DNA from: Yoonia tamlensis
Lineage (GTDB): Bacteria > Pseudomonadota > Alphaproteobacteria > Rhodobacterales > Rhodobacteraceae
Direction of reading: 5' to 3'
DNA: 64,000 nucleotides
Assembly: GCF_900115105.1 (NCBI RefSeq)
Contig: NZ_FOYP01000001.1
Location: forward strand, 584,097 to 648,096
Each line of letters starts with the position of its first letter. Position 1 is the first letter of the stretch. The notes beneath the pieces were generated by a model. The model made no database searches. It saw nothing but the letters and a program-made list of their open reading frames with translations, and was not told where the DNA came from. Shown one piece after another: positions 16,267-24,602 of this stretch. The position numbers and the translations under genes were made by a program.

Positions 16267-16757
16267 TTAAGGGTGCCCCAATGGCTGGTTGCGCTGGTAT
16301 GGCGAAACGGTCGGTTGCCCGTCCAGCGTCACATACCGCCGTTCACCTGTTGTCCGGTCAAAATGCAGCAGCAGTTATGGTCGGGGTAGGTGATCACGTC
16401 ACTGCCAGCACGGGTGCCGATGACAAGATAGGTGGCGGCCGCGCCGCTGGTGTTTTCAAGGTAGTGCCCGACTGGCACGCCTGCCTTGAACGTGGCGCTG
16501 TCACCGGCGTGCAACAGCGCTGAAGCATCGCCTTCGTGGACGGTGACCGTGCCCGATAGCATATAGATCATCTCGTCTTCGGTTTGGTGCCAGTGGCGCA
16601 GGGATGATTTCGAAGACGGCGGTAGAGTTTCGGTAAATGCCCCGAATTGATCTAACCCGCCGCTGTCACTCAAAAGCATGGCGGTAAAGGTGCCAAGCAC
16701 CGGATGTGGCTGGGTGGACTGATCGGTGATTGCCTGACCCGCGCGAATAATTGGCAT
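16267..16757 (-). pseudogene. cupin-domain protein with C-terminal frameshift
   Basis: Single small cupin barrel from ATG 16757 (MPIIRAGQ, AAGGAG upstream). HWHQTEDEMIYMLSGTVTVHEGD carries the metal His/Glu motif, and HAGDSATFKAGVPVGHYLEN is the second cupin motif. The frame ends at 16329 with CCCILTGQQVNGGM after YPDHN. Shifting the frame by one missing base in the GCTGCTGC stretch near 16370 restores LHFDRTTGERRYVTLDGQP, the usual end of this family, up to a stop at 16267. The barrel is intact, so the truncated product may still fold. A sequencing error is possible. Confidence 0.75.
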
Positions 16758-16773
16758 TCCTGACACTCCTTAA

Positions 16774-16804
16774 CAAAAAGGGCCGGCGTTTCCGCCAGCC
16801 CTTT
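16774..16804 (-). terminator. rho-independent terminator of the Bax-inhibitor-1 gene
   Basis: On the minus strand AAGGGCTGGCG, GAAA tetraloop, CGCCGGCCCTT, then TTTG. It is 22 bases after the stop at 16826 and before the cupin gene. Confidence 0.9.
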
Positions 16805-16825
16805 GTTCGTTCAATCTGCGGCGTG

Positions 16826-17602
16826 CTATTCGCGGTTGCCGAACAGTTGCAGCAAGAAGATGAACATGTTGATGAAATCAAGGTACAGGTTCAACGCGCC
16901 CATAATCGCTGATTTCGCCAACCATTCGCTGTCGCCATGAGCGGCATGTGCGATGTAGTCGGTCTTGATCTTTTGCGTGTCATAAGCTGTCAGGCCCGCA
17001 AAGATCAGCACGCCGATGGCCGAAATCGCAAACATGATCGCAGGCGACTGCAAGAAGATGTTGACGATCATCGCGACGATCAGCCCGACCAGACCCATCA
17101 TCAGGAATGTGCCCATGCCGGACAGGTCCTTTTTGGTGGTGTAGCCGTAAAGCGACAAGCTCGCAAAGGCGATCGCCGTAATCAGGAAGATCTGCACGAT
17201 TGACGCGCCGGTATAGACCAGGAAGATCGAGCTAAGCGAAAGCCCCATTACGGCGGCAAATGCGTAGAACACAAGCTGTGCCGTCGCGGACGACATGCGG
17301 TTGATCATCGCGCTCAGGCCAAAGACAAAGGCCAAAGGCGCAAACATGATGACGTAGCGCAGCGGTGACATATAGATTGTTTCACCCAGACCGGTCAGGA
17401 ACTGGCCTTCGCGTAGCATAACGGATGCGCCTGCGGGGTCAGTTGTGACCGCAAGCCCGGCAATCGCCCACGCAGCAAGCGCCGTTATGACCATGCCAAC
17501 TGACATCGTCCCGTAAACTTTGTTCATATGCGTGCGCAGACCTTCGTCAATAACGCTGCCGCGCGCCTGCGCGCCGGTATTTGCCCAATCGGTTTGTGGC
17601 AT
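16826..17602 (-). CDS. Bax inhibitor-1/YccA family membrane protein
   Basis: 258 aa, seven transmembrane helices. Family features: MNKVYGTMSVGMVITALAAW near residue 30, SPLRYVIMFAPLAFVFGLS, GYTTKKDLSGMGTFLMMGL, TAYDTQKIK with the conserved Asp pair, and the ending GALNLYLDFINMFIFLLQLFG. TMBIM/BI-1 proteins conduct Ca2+ in a pH-dependent way. Start ATG 17602 is preceded by TTGGAGGTTACT. Monogenic with its own terminator. Confidence 0.93.
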   Translation of the reverse strand: MPQTDWANTGAQARGSVIDEGLRTHMNKVYGTMSVGMVITALAAWAIAGLAVTTDPAGASVMLREGQFLTGLGETIYMSPLRYVIMFAPLAFVFGLSAMINRMSSATAQLVFYAFAAVMGLSLSSIFLVYTGASIVQIFLITAIAFASLSLYGYTTKKDLSGMGTFLMMGLVGLIVAMIVNIFLQSPAIMFAISAIGVLIFAGLTAYDTQKIKTDYIAHAAHGDSEWLAKSAIMGALNLYLDFINMFIFLLQLFGNRE

Positions 17603-17716
17603 AGTAACCTCCAATAAATCTCGTGGCCCCGTGAACTGGAACCCTTGCTGTCGATATTGGCAGTTAGCCGCGATTTTTCAAGGGCTATGGCGATCTGACC
17701 GACCCTTTTTGTCATA

Positions 17717-17941
17717 TTAGTTGCGGCGCGCGCACCAATGCTTGGGTGCATCCCATATCGGACGATTTGCTTCGCGTAGCGCGGCGTCGCGGCTGATACC
17801 AATATCACAAAGAAGATGCGCGTCGAGCTGGCGCAGATGGCGCCGTTGCCGCGCGGTTCCGATGGCCGTGCGCAGGCGCGTAAACAGGTTGATCGGCCGA
17901 TGGGGCTGCCAAGTCGCGGCATGTTGTTTTGTGGTAATCAT
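17717..17941 (-). CDS. DUF1127 small protein
   Basis: 74 aa, basic. The DUF1127 (YjiS-like) segment is RLRTAIGTARQRRHLRQLDAHLLCDIGIS. Members in Rhodobacter (for example CcaF1) bind RNA and influence stress sRNAs; that role here is inference. AAAGGA precedes the ATG at 17941. It is divergent from the LysR gene at 18056, an arrangement I recognise from other roseobacters, and the LysR protein may regulate it. Confidence 0.85.
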   Translation of the reverse strand: MITTKQHAATWQPHRPINLFTRLRTAIGTARQRRHLRQLDAHLLCDIGISRDAALREANRPIWDAPKHWCARRN

Positions 17942-18055
17942 TGCATGTCCTTTCGTGATGGATTGTCTGCTTCACATTTCGATGCTTGATATATACGGCG
18001 CATCTGTGCATTATGAAAATGAATGTTTGAGTAATAACACATCAAGGAATTTGAT

Positions 18056-18928
18056 ATGGCCCGTAATCTTGACCTTACCGCGCTGCGGTCGTTTGTGGCT
18101 GTTGCCGATACTGGCGGGGTGACAAAGGCCGCGGGGCTGTTGAACCTGACGCAATCTGCGGTGTCGATGCAGCTTAAGCGGCTTGAAGAATCGCTTGATG
18201 CTGCATTGCTGGACAGGTCTGCGCGCACGATCGGGTTGACATCGCAGGGGGAATTGCTGCTCAGCTATGCGCGGCGGATGCTCGCGTTGAATGACGAAAT
18301 CTACGGCAAGCTGACGGCCACGCAGTATGAATGCGAAATCACGCTTGGCGTGCCGCATGACATTGTCTATCCGGTTATCCCCACTGTGCTGAAACGGTTT
18401 TCGGCCGCCTATCCGCGCGTGCGGGTGCATCTGGTGTCGTCGTTTACCCGTGAACTGGTGGCGAATTTCAAACAAGGCAAGCTGGACGTGATTCTGACCA
18501 CCGAAGACACGGTCGATGCAGGCGGTGAGACCTTGACCCAGATCCCGCTGATCTGGGTTGGTGCGCCAGGCGGGCAGATCTGGAAACAACGCCCCTTGCG
18601 GCTGGCCTATGAAGAACACTGTATTTTCCGCAAATTTGTGCAGCACCGTCTGGACGAGGCGGGAATCCCTTGGGAAATGGTGGTCGAAAGCAATTCAAGC
18701 CGCACGATCGAGGCCACGGTCAGCGCCGATATGGCCGTGCATTCGATGCTCGAAGGCACCCAGCCGCGCCATCTTGAGCAAATCAATCACCAAGGCAGCC
18801 TGCCAAGATTACGCGAAATGAACGTGAATATGTATCACGCGAATCTTGATGGCGGTCCGGTGATCCGCGATTTGGCGGTGTTTATCCGAGAAGGGTTTGC
18901 GACATTGCGCGCGCAGGTTACGGCGTAA
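18056..18928 (+). CDS. LysR family transcriptional regulator
   Basis: 290 aa. N-terminal winged HTH residues 3-62 (LDLTALRSFVAVADTGGVTKAAGLLNLTQSAVSMQLKRLEESL, then LTSQGELLLSYARRML), followed by a periplasmic-binding-type effector domain. A ligand is not predictable. CAAGGA precedes ATG 18056. Divergent from the DUF1127 gene; its last 11 bases overlap the end of the convergent oxidoreductase. Confidence 0.92.
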   Translation: MARNLDLTALRSFVAVADTGGVTKAAGLLNLTQSAVSMQLKRLEESLDAALLDRSARTIGLTSQGELLLSYARRMLALNDEIYGKLTATQYECEITLGVPHDIVYPVIPTVLKRFSAAYPRVRVHLVSSFTRELVANFKQGKLDVILTTEDTVDAGGETLTQIPLIWVGAPGGQIWKQRPLRLAYEEHCIFRKFVQHRLDEAGIPWEMVVESNSSRTIEATVSADMAVHSMLEGTQPRHLEQINHQGSLPRLREMNVNMYHANLDGGPVIRDLAVFIREGFATLRAQVTA

Positions 18929-19877
18929 CCACGACCTTGCCGATGGATTTGCGGCTGCGCAACAGTTCCAGCGCATCCGCCGCCTGCGACAGTGGAAATT
19001 CATCGCTGATATGGGGGTTTAGGCGGCCTTCGACCTGCCATGCCAATAAGGTTTGCAGGCTTTGGGTCAATGCGGCGGGATTGAATTTCAGATAGCCGCC
19101 CCAATAGAATCCGATCACGCTGATGTTCTTGACCAGCAATATATTGGCCGGAACCTGTGGCACGTCACCGCTGGCAAAACCGATCGCGAGTACCCGTGCT
19201 TCGGGGTTGCACGCGCCAAGCGCTGCATTGAACTGGTCGCCGCCTACCGGATCATAGACAACATCGGCACCACCCAAGGCTTTGACAGCGGATTTCAGAT
19301 CGGCGGCGGTGCTGTCAATCAGATGATCCGCGCCCGCATCGCGCGCGGCTTGCAATTTATCTGCACCGCGCGCCACCGCGATAACGGTTGCGCCCATGGC
19401 TTTGCCAATCTCGACAGCCGTCAGCCCGACACCGCCCGCAGCCCCCAGCACCAATAGCGTCTCGCCGGGTTGCAATTGCGCGCGGCGCGACAGCGCCAGA
19501 TGCGATGTGCCATAGGCAATCATGAAACCCGCAGCCGCAGCAGACGACAGCGTATCGGGGACAAGGATGCAACGACCGGCCGGAAACACACCCTGATCGG
19601 CCAAGCCACCCGCGCCACCAAAAACAACCACACGTGCGCCTATTGCGGGCGATGTGACGCCCGGACCTTGGGCGATGACGGTGCCGCAGACCTCCATCCC
19701 CAATGTAAAGGGCAGGGCGGGCGTGTCCTGATAGGTGCCTTTGGACATCAACAGATCAGCGAAATTCAGACCGCAGGCCGCGATATCCAGCAAAACCTCG
19801 CCTGCTTTTGGCGTTGGCGCGGGGATTTCGGCGATTTGCGGCGCCTTTTCATGTGATGTGACCTGAAATGCGCGCAT
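18918..19877 (-). CDS. NADPH:quinone oxidoreductase, zinc-independent MDR family
   Basis: 319 aa, soluble. GroES-like N-terminal domain (GEVLLDIAACGLNFADLLMSKGTYQ, LPFTLGMEVCG), Rossmann fold with LVLGAAGGVGLTAVEIGKAMGA, and C-terminal GRLNPHISDEFPLSQAADALELL. It lacks the zinc-binding Cys/His set of alcohol dehydrogenases, consistent with quinone oxidoreductases or related enoyl reductases. Start ATG 19877 (MRAFQVTSHEK) fits the family better than 19892. Confidence 0.88.
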   Translation of the reverse strand: MRAFQVTSHEKAPQIAEIPAPTPKAGEVLLDIAACGLNFADLLMSKGTYQDTPALPFTLGMEVCGTVIAQGPGVTSPAIGARVVVFGGAGGLADQGVFPAGRCILVPDTLSSAAAAGFMIAYGTSHLALSRRAQLQPGETLLVLGAAGGVGLTAVEIGKAMGATVIAVARGADKLQAARDAGADHLIDSTAADLKSAVKALGGADVVYDPVGGDQFNAALGACNPEARVLAIGFASGDVPQVPANILLVKNISVIGFYWGGYLKFNPAALTQSLQTLLAWQVEGRLNPHISDEFPLSQAADALELLRSRKSIGKVVVTP

Positions 19878-19986
19878 GTGACCCCGAATCATCCAAAAAA
19901 TTGGTAAATATTACTTAGCAGACGCGCCGCTTTGGGTTCAATTCGTCCGGAATATTGCCGGCGCGTCACAATTTCTTCCGGTTGAA

Positions 19987-20004
19987 CCTGTCCTTAAGGG
20001 CAGG
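19987..20004. repeat. 18-bp near-perfect palindrome upstream of the XRE gene
   Basis: CCTGTCCTTAAGGGCAGG with one mismatched pair. It lies about 150 bases before the XRE regulator start; operator or RNA hairpin. Confidence 0.4.
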
Positions 20005-20048
20005 ATAGGCGCTGCAACCGTTGCGTGTTCTTATTTCAAGATGCAATG

Positions 20049-20069
20049 CAAGTGTATCGGCGACACTTG
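20049..20069. repeat. inverted repeat CAAGTGT-n7-ACACTTG
   Basis: Perfect 7-base arms with a 7-base centre, about 84 bases before ATG 20153. Could be an operator for the XRE protein itself or an mRNA stem-loop. Confidence 0.4.
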
Positions 20070-20152
20070 GCAGCGCGGTTTGCACGTCATGCGGTCCCAA
20101 ACCCATAAAGCGGATAGCGATTAGCCGCAGTAAATTGCACGAAGGAAGACTG

Positions 20153-20524
20153 ATGAAACACCCTGTAGATGTACATGTAGGCAAACGCATTCGTCACCGC
20201 CGTTGGATGAACGGCACCACGCAACAGCAGCTTGCTGAAAATGTCGGGATCAAGTTCCAGCAAATCCAGAAATACGAAACCGGTATGAACCGCGTCAGCG
20301 CGTCGCGGCTATGGGACATTGCCAATGTTCTTGACGTGCCCGTGTCGTTCTTCTTTGAAGGATTGGGCGAAGACGTGCAAAACGATAAGGCCAGCGGTAA
20401 TATGCCTGGCGATATTCTGACGGATAAAGAAGCACTTGAGCTGCTTCGTTCCTATTACGCGATCCCCGAAAACCAGCGCCGCCGCCTGTTCGATCTGGCC
20501 CGCGCGCTAAGCGACGCCGCCTAA
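20153..20524 (+). CDS. XRE family helix-turn-helix regulator
   Basis: 123 aa. The HTH occupies residues 10-65 (GKRIRHRRWMNGTTQQQLAENVGIKFQQIQKYETG and NRVSASRLWDIANVLDVPVSFFFEGL), a form frequent in Rhodobacterales and Rhizobiales. A short C-terminal helical segment has EALELLRSYYAIPENQRRRLFDLARAL. GAAGGAAG precedes ATG 20153. Monocistronic; targets unknown. Confidence 0.9.
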   Translation: MKHPVDVHVGKRIRHRRWMNGTTQQQLAENVGIKFQQIQKYETGMNRVSASRLWDIANVLDVPVSFFFEGLGEDVQNDKASGNMPGDILTDKEALELLRSYYAIPENQRRRLFDLARALSDAA

Positions 20525-20596
20525 AGCTGCCTTGACCTGCCTGTCTGCCGCGCGTTACCGCTTTGGGACGCACATAACGCAGACGGGACAGATCAC

Positions 20597-21406
20597 ATGA
20601 CTATCGACAGCAAACTTCAGGCCGAATTGATCCGCGTGGCGCATCTGCTTGCCCAGGCGGCGCGGCCCGAAACATTGCGCCACTTTCGCGCTGCCGGTCT
20701 GGTGGCGCAAGACAAGGGCGCAGAAGCATTTGATCCCGTCACGATTGCAGACCGCGCCGCCGAAGAGGTGATGCGCAATATTCTTGCGCGCGAACGCCCC
20801 AATGACGCGATCTTGGGCGAAGAGTACGGTGCAACCTCCGGTACAACGGGGCTGACGTGGGTTTTGGATCCGATTGACGGCACGCGGGGCTATATCAGTG
20901 GCACCCCGACTTGGGGCGTGCTGATTTCCGTGGCCGATGACAGTGGCCCGCTTTTTGGCATTATTGACCAGCCGTTTATCGGCGAACGTTTTGTTGGCGG
21001 TTTCGGGCTGGCCGAAGTGACAGGCCCCACGGGAATTCATTCGCTAACGACCCGATCCGCGCGCGATTTGTCCGAAGCGATTATCCTGACCACCTTCCCC
21101 GAAGTTGGCACAAAACCCGAAGAACACGCATTTCACGGGCTGGCCAAACGCGCGATGCTGACCCGCTATGGCATGGATTGTTACGGTTATGCGCTGCTGG
21201 CGGCAGGTCAGGTCGATCTGGTGGTCGAAGCGGGCCTGAACGCCTATGATATTCAGGCGCCGATTGCCGTAATTCAGGCCGCTGGCGGGATCGTCACCGA
21301 TTGGCGTGGCGGCCCTGCGCATCATGGCGGGCGCGCACTGGCGGCTGCAAACCGTGATATCCACGCGCAGGCGTTGACCATTTTGCACGAGCTGATCAAT
21401 GACTGA
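20597..21406 (+). CDS. inositol monophosphatase family phosphatase (histidinol-phosphatase-like)
   Basis: 269 aa Mg-dependent, Li-sensitive-type phosphatase. Metal site motifs: ILGEEYG (Glu), LDPIDGTRGYISG, and AYDIQAPIAVIQAAGG near the end. The RGYISG and W-to-Y change resemble HisN-type histidinol-phosphate phosphatases more than suhB, but other substrates remain possible. Its stop overlaps the start of the next deaminase gene by eight bases. Confidence 0.87.
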   Translation: MTIDSKLQAELIRVAHLLAQAARPETLRHFRAAGLVAQDKGAEAFDPVTIADRAAEEVMRNILARERPNDAILGEEYGATSGTTGLTWVLDPIDGTRGYISGTPTWGVLISVADDSGPLFGIIDQPFIGERFVGGFGLAEVTGPTGIHSLTTRSARDLSEAIILTTFPEVGTKPEEHAFHGLAKRAMLTRYGMDCYGYALLAAGQVDLVVEAGLNAYDIQAPIAVIQAAGGIVTDWRGGPAHHGGRALAAANRDIHAQALTILHELIND

Positions 21407-22733
21407 AGTCTTGATCCAAAACGCCTCTGTCGTTCTGACAATGGATGACGACCGCCGCGAATTGAAAAATGCGGATATTTTGATCAAAGACGGGGTGATT
21501 GCGGCCGTAGGGCAGGGGTTGTCAACACGCGGGCGCGTGGTGGATGCAACCGGCACAATTGCCACACCGGGGTTGGTGAACACGCACCACCATTTGTACC
21601 AGACGCTGACCCGCGCTGTGCCCGGCGCGCAAGACGCGCTGTTGTTTGGCTGGTTGCAGCGGCTCTATCCTATTTGGGCGCGCTTTGGCCCCGAGGAAAT
21701 GTTTGTCTCGGCCCAAGTCGGGCTGGCAGAACTGGCGCTTTCGGGCTGCACGCTGACGTCGGATCATCTGTATCTTTATCCGAACGGGTCGCGGCTTGAT
21801 GATACAATCGCCGCCGCCCAAGAGATCGGATTGCGGTTTCACGCAACGCGCGGCGCGATGAGCATTGGCGAAAGCGATGGCGGGCTGCCCCCTGATGCGC
21901 TGGTCGAGGATGAAAACGCGATCTTGCAAGACAGCATTCGGGTTATCGATACGTTCCACGACCCGAACCCCGGCGCGATGGTGCGCGTCGGTGTGGCCCC
22001 GTGCAGCCCGTTTTCGGTCAGCCGCGATCTGATGCGCGAAGCGGCCAGTCTGGCGCGTGACAAAGGCGTGATGATGCACACGCATCTGGCAGAAAACGAC
22101 GAAGATATTGCCTATTCGCTGGAAAAATTCGGCTGCCGTCCTGGCCAATATGCCGAAGATCTGGGCTGGACGGGGGATGATGTCTGGCACGCGCATTGCG
22201 TGAAGCTAGACGGGCAGGAAATTGATCTGTTTGCGCGGTCCGGCACCGGCGTCGCGCATTGCCCCTGTTCGAACTGCCGGCTTGGGTCGGGCATCGCGCC
22301 TGTGCGCGCGATGCGTGACGCGGGCGTGCATGTGGGCTTGGGCGTTGACGGATCGGCCAGCAACGATATCGGCAATCTGATCGGCGAGGCCCGCCAGACA
22401 ATGCTGCTGCAGCGGGTGCAAAACGGGGCCGATGCGATGTCGGCGCGCGAGGCGCTTGAAATCGCGACACGCGGCGGCGCACAGGTTTTGGGCCGCCATG
22501 ATTGTGGCCAGATTGCGGTCGGTATGCGCGCCGATATCGCGCTTTGGGATGCGCAAACGGTTGAAAATGCAGGGTCTTGGGACCCCGCGGCAATTGTCTT
22601 GGCAGGGCCACAAAAAACCCGCGATTTGTTTGTAGAAGGAAAACAGGTCGTGTCGGATGGGCAAATGACAACCCTTGATCTTGACGCGACGATCCGCCGC
22701 CAAAACGATTTGGCGCGTAAGCTTATGGATTAG
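21399..22733 (+). CDS. 8-oxoguanine deaminase-like amidohydrolase
   Basis: 444 aa cytosolic metal-dependent deaminase. Metal and catalytic motifs: NTHHHLYQTLTR (HxH), MMHTHLAENDED (His and Glu), VWHAHCVKLD, and LGVDGSASND (Asp). The sequence pattern matches characterised 8-oxoguanine deaminases (8-oxoG to urate) rather than plain guanine deaminase, which is encoded nearby; isoguanine or cytosine-type activity cannot be ruled out. Overlaps the phosphatase gene upstream. Confidence 0.85.
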   Translation: MTEVLIQNASVVLTMDDDRRELKNADILIKDGVIAAVGQGLSTRGRVVDATGTIATPGLVNTHHHLYQTLTRAVPGAQDALLFGWLQRLYPIWARFGPEEMFVSAQVGLAELALSGCTLTSDHLYLYPNGSRLDDTIAAAQEIGLRFHATRGAMSIGESDGGLPPDALVEDENAILQDSIRVIDTFHDPNPGAMVRVGVAPCSPFSVSRDLMREAASLARDKGVMMHTHLAENDEDIAYSLEKFGCRPGQYAEDLGWTGDDVWHAHCVKLDGQEIDLFARSGTGVAHCPCSNCRLGSGIAPVRAMRDAGVHVGLGVDGSASNDIGNLIGEARQTMLLQRVQNGADAMSAREALEIATRGGAQVLGRHDCGQIAVGMRADIALWDAQTVENAGSWDPAAIVLAGPQKTRDLFVEGKQVVSDGQMTTLDLDATIRRQNDLARKLMD

Positions 22734-22742
22734 GAGACTACA

Positions 22743-23216
22743 TTGCTTATTCAAAAACTGTTGTTGGCTTGTGCCGTTGCGGCGCTTGCTGCTTGCACTG
22801 TTTCTGCGCCGACGACGGCCGCATCGACACGTTCGGCGCCTGTGTCAGGGCAATTTGATAGTGATTTGAACCAGTTCCGCGCGGCGAATGGTGTTGGGGC
22901 CATTCAAGCCAGTGCAATGTTAAACGCAATTGCCCAAGCCCATGCCGAAGACATGTACACGCGCGGCTATTTTTCACATGATTCCGTTGGCGGCCCCAAT
23001 GGTGTTACCATGACGCAGCGCCTGAATGCAGGCGGATGCCGCCCTCCAGCCGCCGCTGAAAATATCGCGTGGGGGCAGCAAACGGATGCCGCCGTTTTCG
23101 CTGCATGGAGCGTATCTGACAAACACCGCACCAATATGCTTGGCGCCCGCTATAACCGCTACGGGTTAGGCCATGCGGGCAATATCTGGGTCACGGTCTA
23201 CGCTGCAGGCTGCTAG
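22743..23216 (+). CDS. CAP/SCP domain lipoprotein
   Basis: 157 aa from TTG 22743, with AGGAG seven bases upstream; no ATG fits. Lipobox ALAAC near residue 18. The CAP domain has FRAANGVGAIQ, AQAHAEDMYTRGYFSH, AAENIAWG and WSVSDKHRTNML with conserved His/Glu residues, ending GHAGNIWVTVYAAGC. CAP proteins are secreted or envelope proteins of unclear biochemical role. It ends overlapping the convergent guaD by four bases. Confidence 0.87.
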   Translation: MLIQKLLLACAVAALAACTVSAPTTAASTRSAPVSGQFDSDLNQFRAANGVGAIQASAMLNAIAQAHAEDMYTRGYFSHDSVGGPNGVTMTQRLNAGGCRPPAAAENIAWGQQTDAAVFAAWSVSDKHRTNMLGARYNRYGLGHAGNIWVTVYAAGC

Positions 23217-24502
23217 GCCCGCCGTTTCCCCGCCACATAAACATCGCGGATTGCCCTGTCGTCGCCCATCATGATGGTCGGAAACAGGGCGTCCCAGATA
23301 TCGGATGCGCGCGCGCTGCGCTGGCTGATCGCGGGCGTCGATGCCAGATCAATCACCGTGATATCGGCCATAGCACCCGCGCCAAGATGCCCGATTTGCC
23401 CTTGCATATGAAGCGCCTTCGCTGACCCTTCGGTCGCAAGCCACATCAATTGCGCAGGGTGCAGTGCTGTGCCCCGCAATTGCCCGATCTCATAGGCGGC
23501 CGCCATCGTGCGCAGCATCGAAAACGACGATCCGCCGCCCGTATCTGTGGCCAGCCCGATCGACAGCCCCGCCTTGGCCAGCCCCATCAGATCGAACAGC
23601 CCCGACCCGATAAATGTATTGGATGTCGGGCAATGCACCACGGCGGCACCAACGTCCCGCAGGCGGTCAATCTCGCGCGGCTCAAGATGGATCGCATGGC
23701 CATAAAGCCCTTTTTCGCCAAGCAAGCCAAAGGCCTCATAGGTATCCAGATAATCGCGCGCATCCGGAAACAACCCGCGCACCCAGTCGATTTCAGGCAG
23801 TTGTTCGCTCAGGTGGGTTTGCATCAGGCAATCGGGATGTTCGGCCCAAAGCGCGCCCAATGCTGTTAGTTGGTCTGGCGTCGAGGTCGGTGAAAACCGT
23901 GGCGTGATCGCATAGTTTGCGCGCCCCTTGCCATGCCATTTCTCAAGCAGGGCCTTGCTGTCATCATAGGCCGATTGTGGCGTATCGCGCAGGTTTTCAG
24001 GCGCATTGCGGTCCATGCAGGTCTTGCCTGCGACCACGGCCATATTGCGCGCGCCAGCCGCCCCGAAAAACGCATCGACACTGGCGGGGTGGATCGTGCA
24101 GAAACTGGTTAGCGTGGTGGTCCCGTGATCCAGCGCCAGATCAAGTGTGCGCCCCGCGATGTCAGCGGCATAGGCCGGATCGGCAAACCGCGCCTCTTCG
24201 GGGAATGTATAGGTGTTCAGCCAGTCAATCAGCTGCTTGCCCCAGCTCGCGATCATGGCGGTTTGTGGGTAATGCATATGTGCATCGACAAACCCCGCGC
24301 TGATCAGCGCATCGCCGTAATCGGTGACGTTCGCATCAGGATGGGCCGCGCGTAGCATGGCCGCGGGGCCGGTTTGCACAATGCGGTCACCGTCGATCAG
24401 CACCGCACCGGCGCTGTCGAAAACCACCGCATCCTGCCAATCCTCGACCAGCGGGTTGCCACAAAAGCCAAGCGTTTGGCCAAGAAGAATTTGTTTTGTC
24501 AT
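23213..24502 (-). CDS. guaD: guanine deaminase
   Basis: 429 aa. Hydrolyses guanine to xanthine. Motifs: VDAHMHYPQTAMIASWG (zinc HxH), TSFCTIHPASV, MQTHLSEQLPEIDWV, GHAIHLEPREIDRL, and LATDTGGGSSFSML (Asp and substrate loop). Length and motifs match bacterial GuaD well. It starts about 100 bases from the divergent mgtE. Confidence 0.93.
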   Translation of the reverse strand: MTKQILLGQTLGFCGNPLVEDWQDAVVFDSAGAVLIDGDRIVQTGPAAMLRAAHPDANVTDYGDALISAGFVDAHMHYPQTAMIASWGKQLIDWLNTYTFPEEARFADPAYAADIAGRTLDLALDHGTTTLTSFCTIHPASVDAFFGAAGARNMAVVAGKTCMDRNAPENLRDTPQSAYDDSKALLEKWHGKGRANYAITPRFSPTSTPDQLTALGALWAEHPDCLMQTHLSEQLPEIDWVRGLFPDARDYLDTYEAFGLLGEKGLYGHAIHLEPREIDRLRDVGAAVVHCPTSNTFIGSGLFDLMGLAKAGLSIGLATDTGGGSSFSMLRTMAAAYEIGQLRGTALHPAQLMWLATEGSAKALHMQGQIGHLGAGAMADITVIDLASTPAISQRSARASDIWDALFPTIMMGDDRAIRDVYVAGKRRA

Positions 24503-24602
24503 ATCCTGATCATAGGGCCGTGATAGGGGCGGGTAAATCGCGGAAATGCCGTTGCCGTTGCTGCATGATCAGATATGTTACGCACGAATTTGGAGGCAAG
24601 TC

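Noticed and set aside
24503-24602. Mg2+ riboswitch before mgtE
   Set aside because: Only 100 bases are shared with the divergent guaD start, and no ykoK-like conserved pairing is visible.
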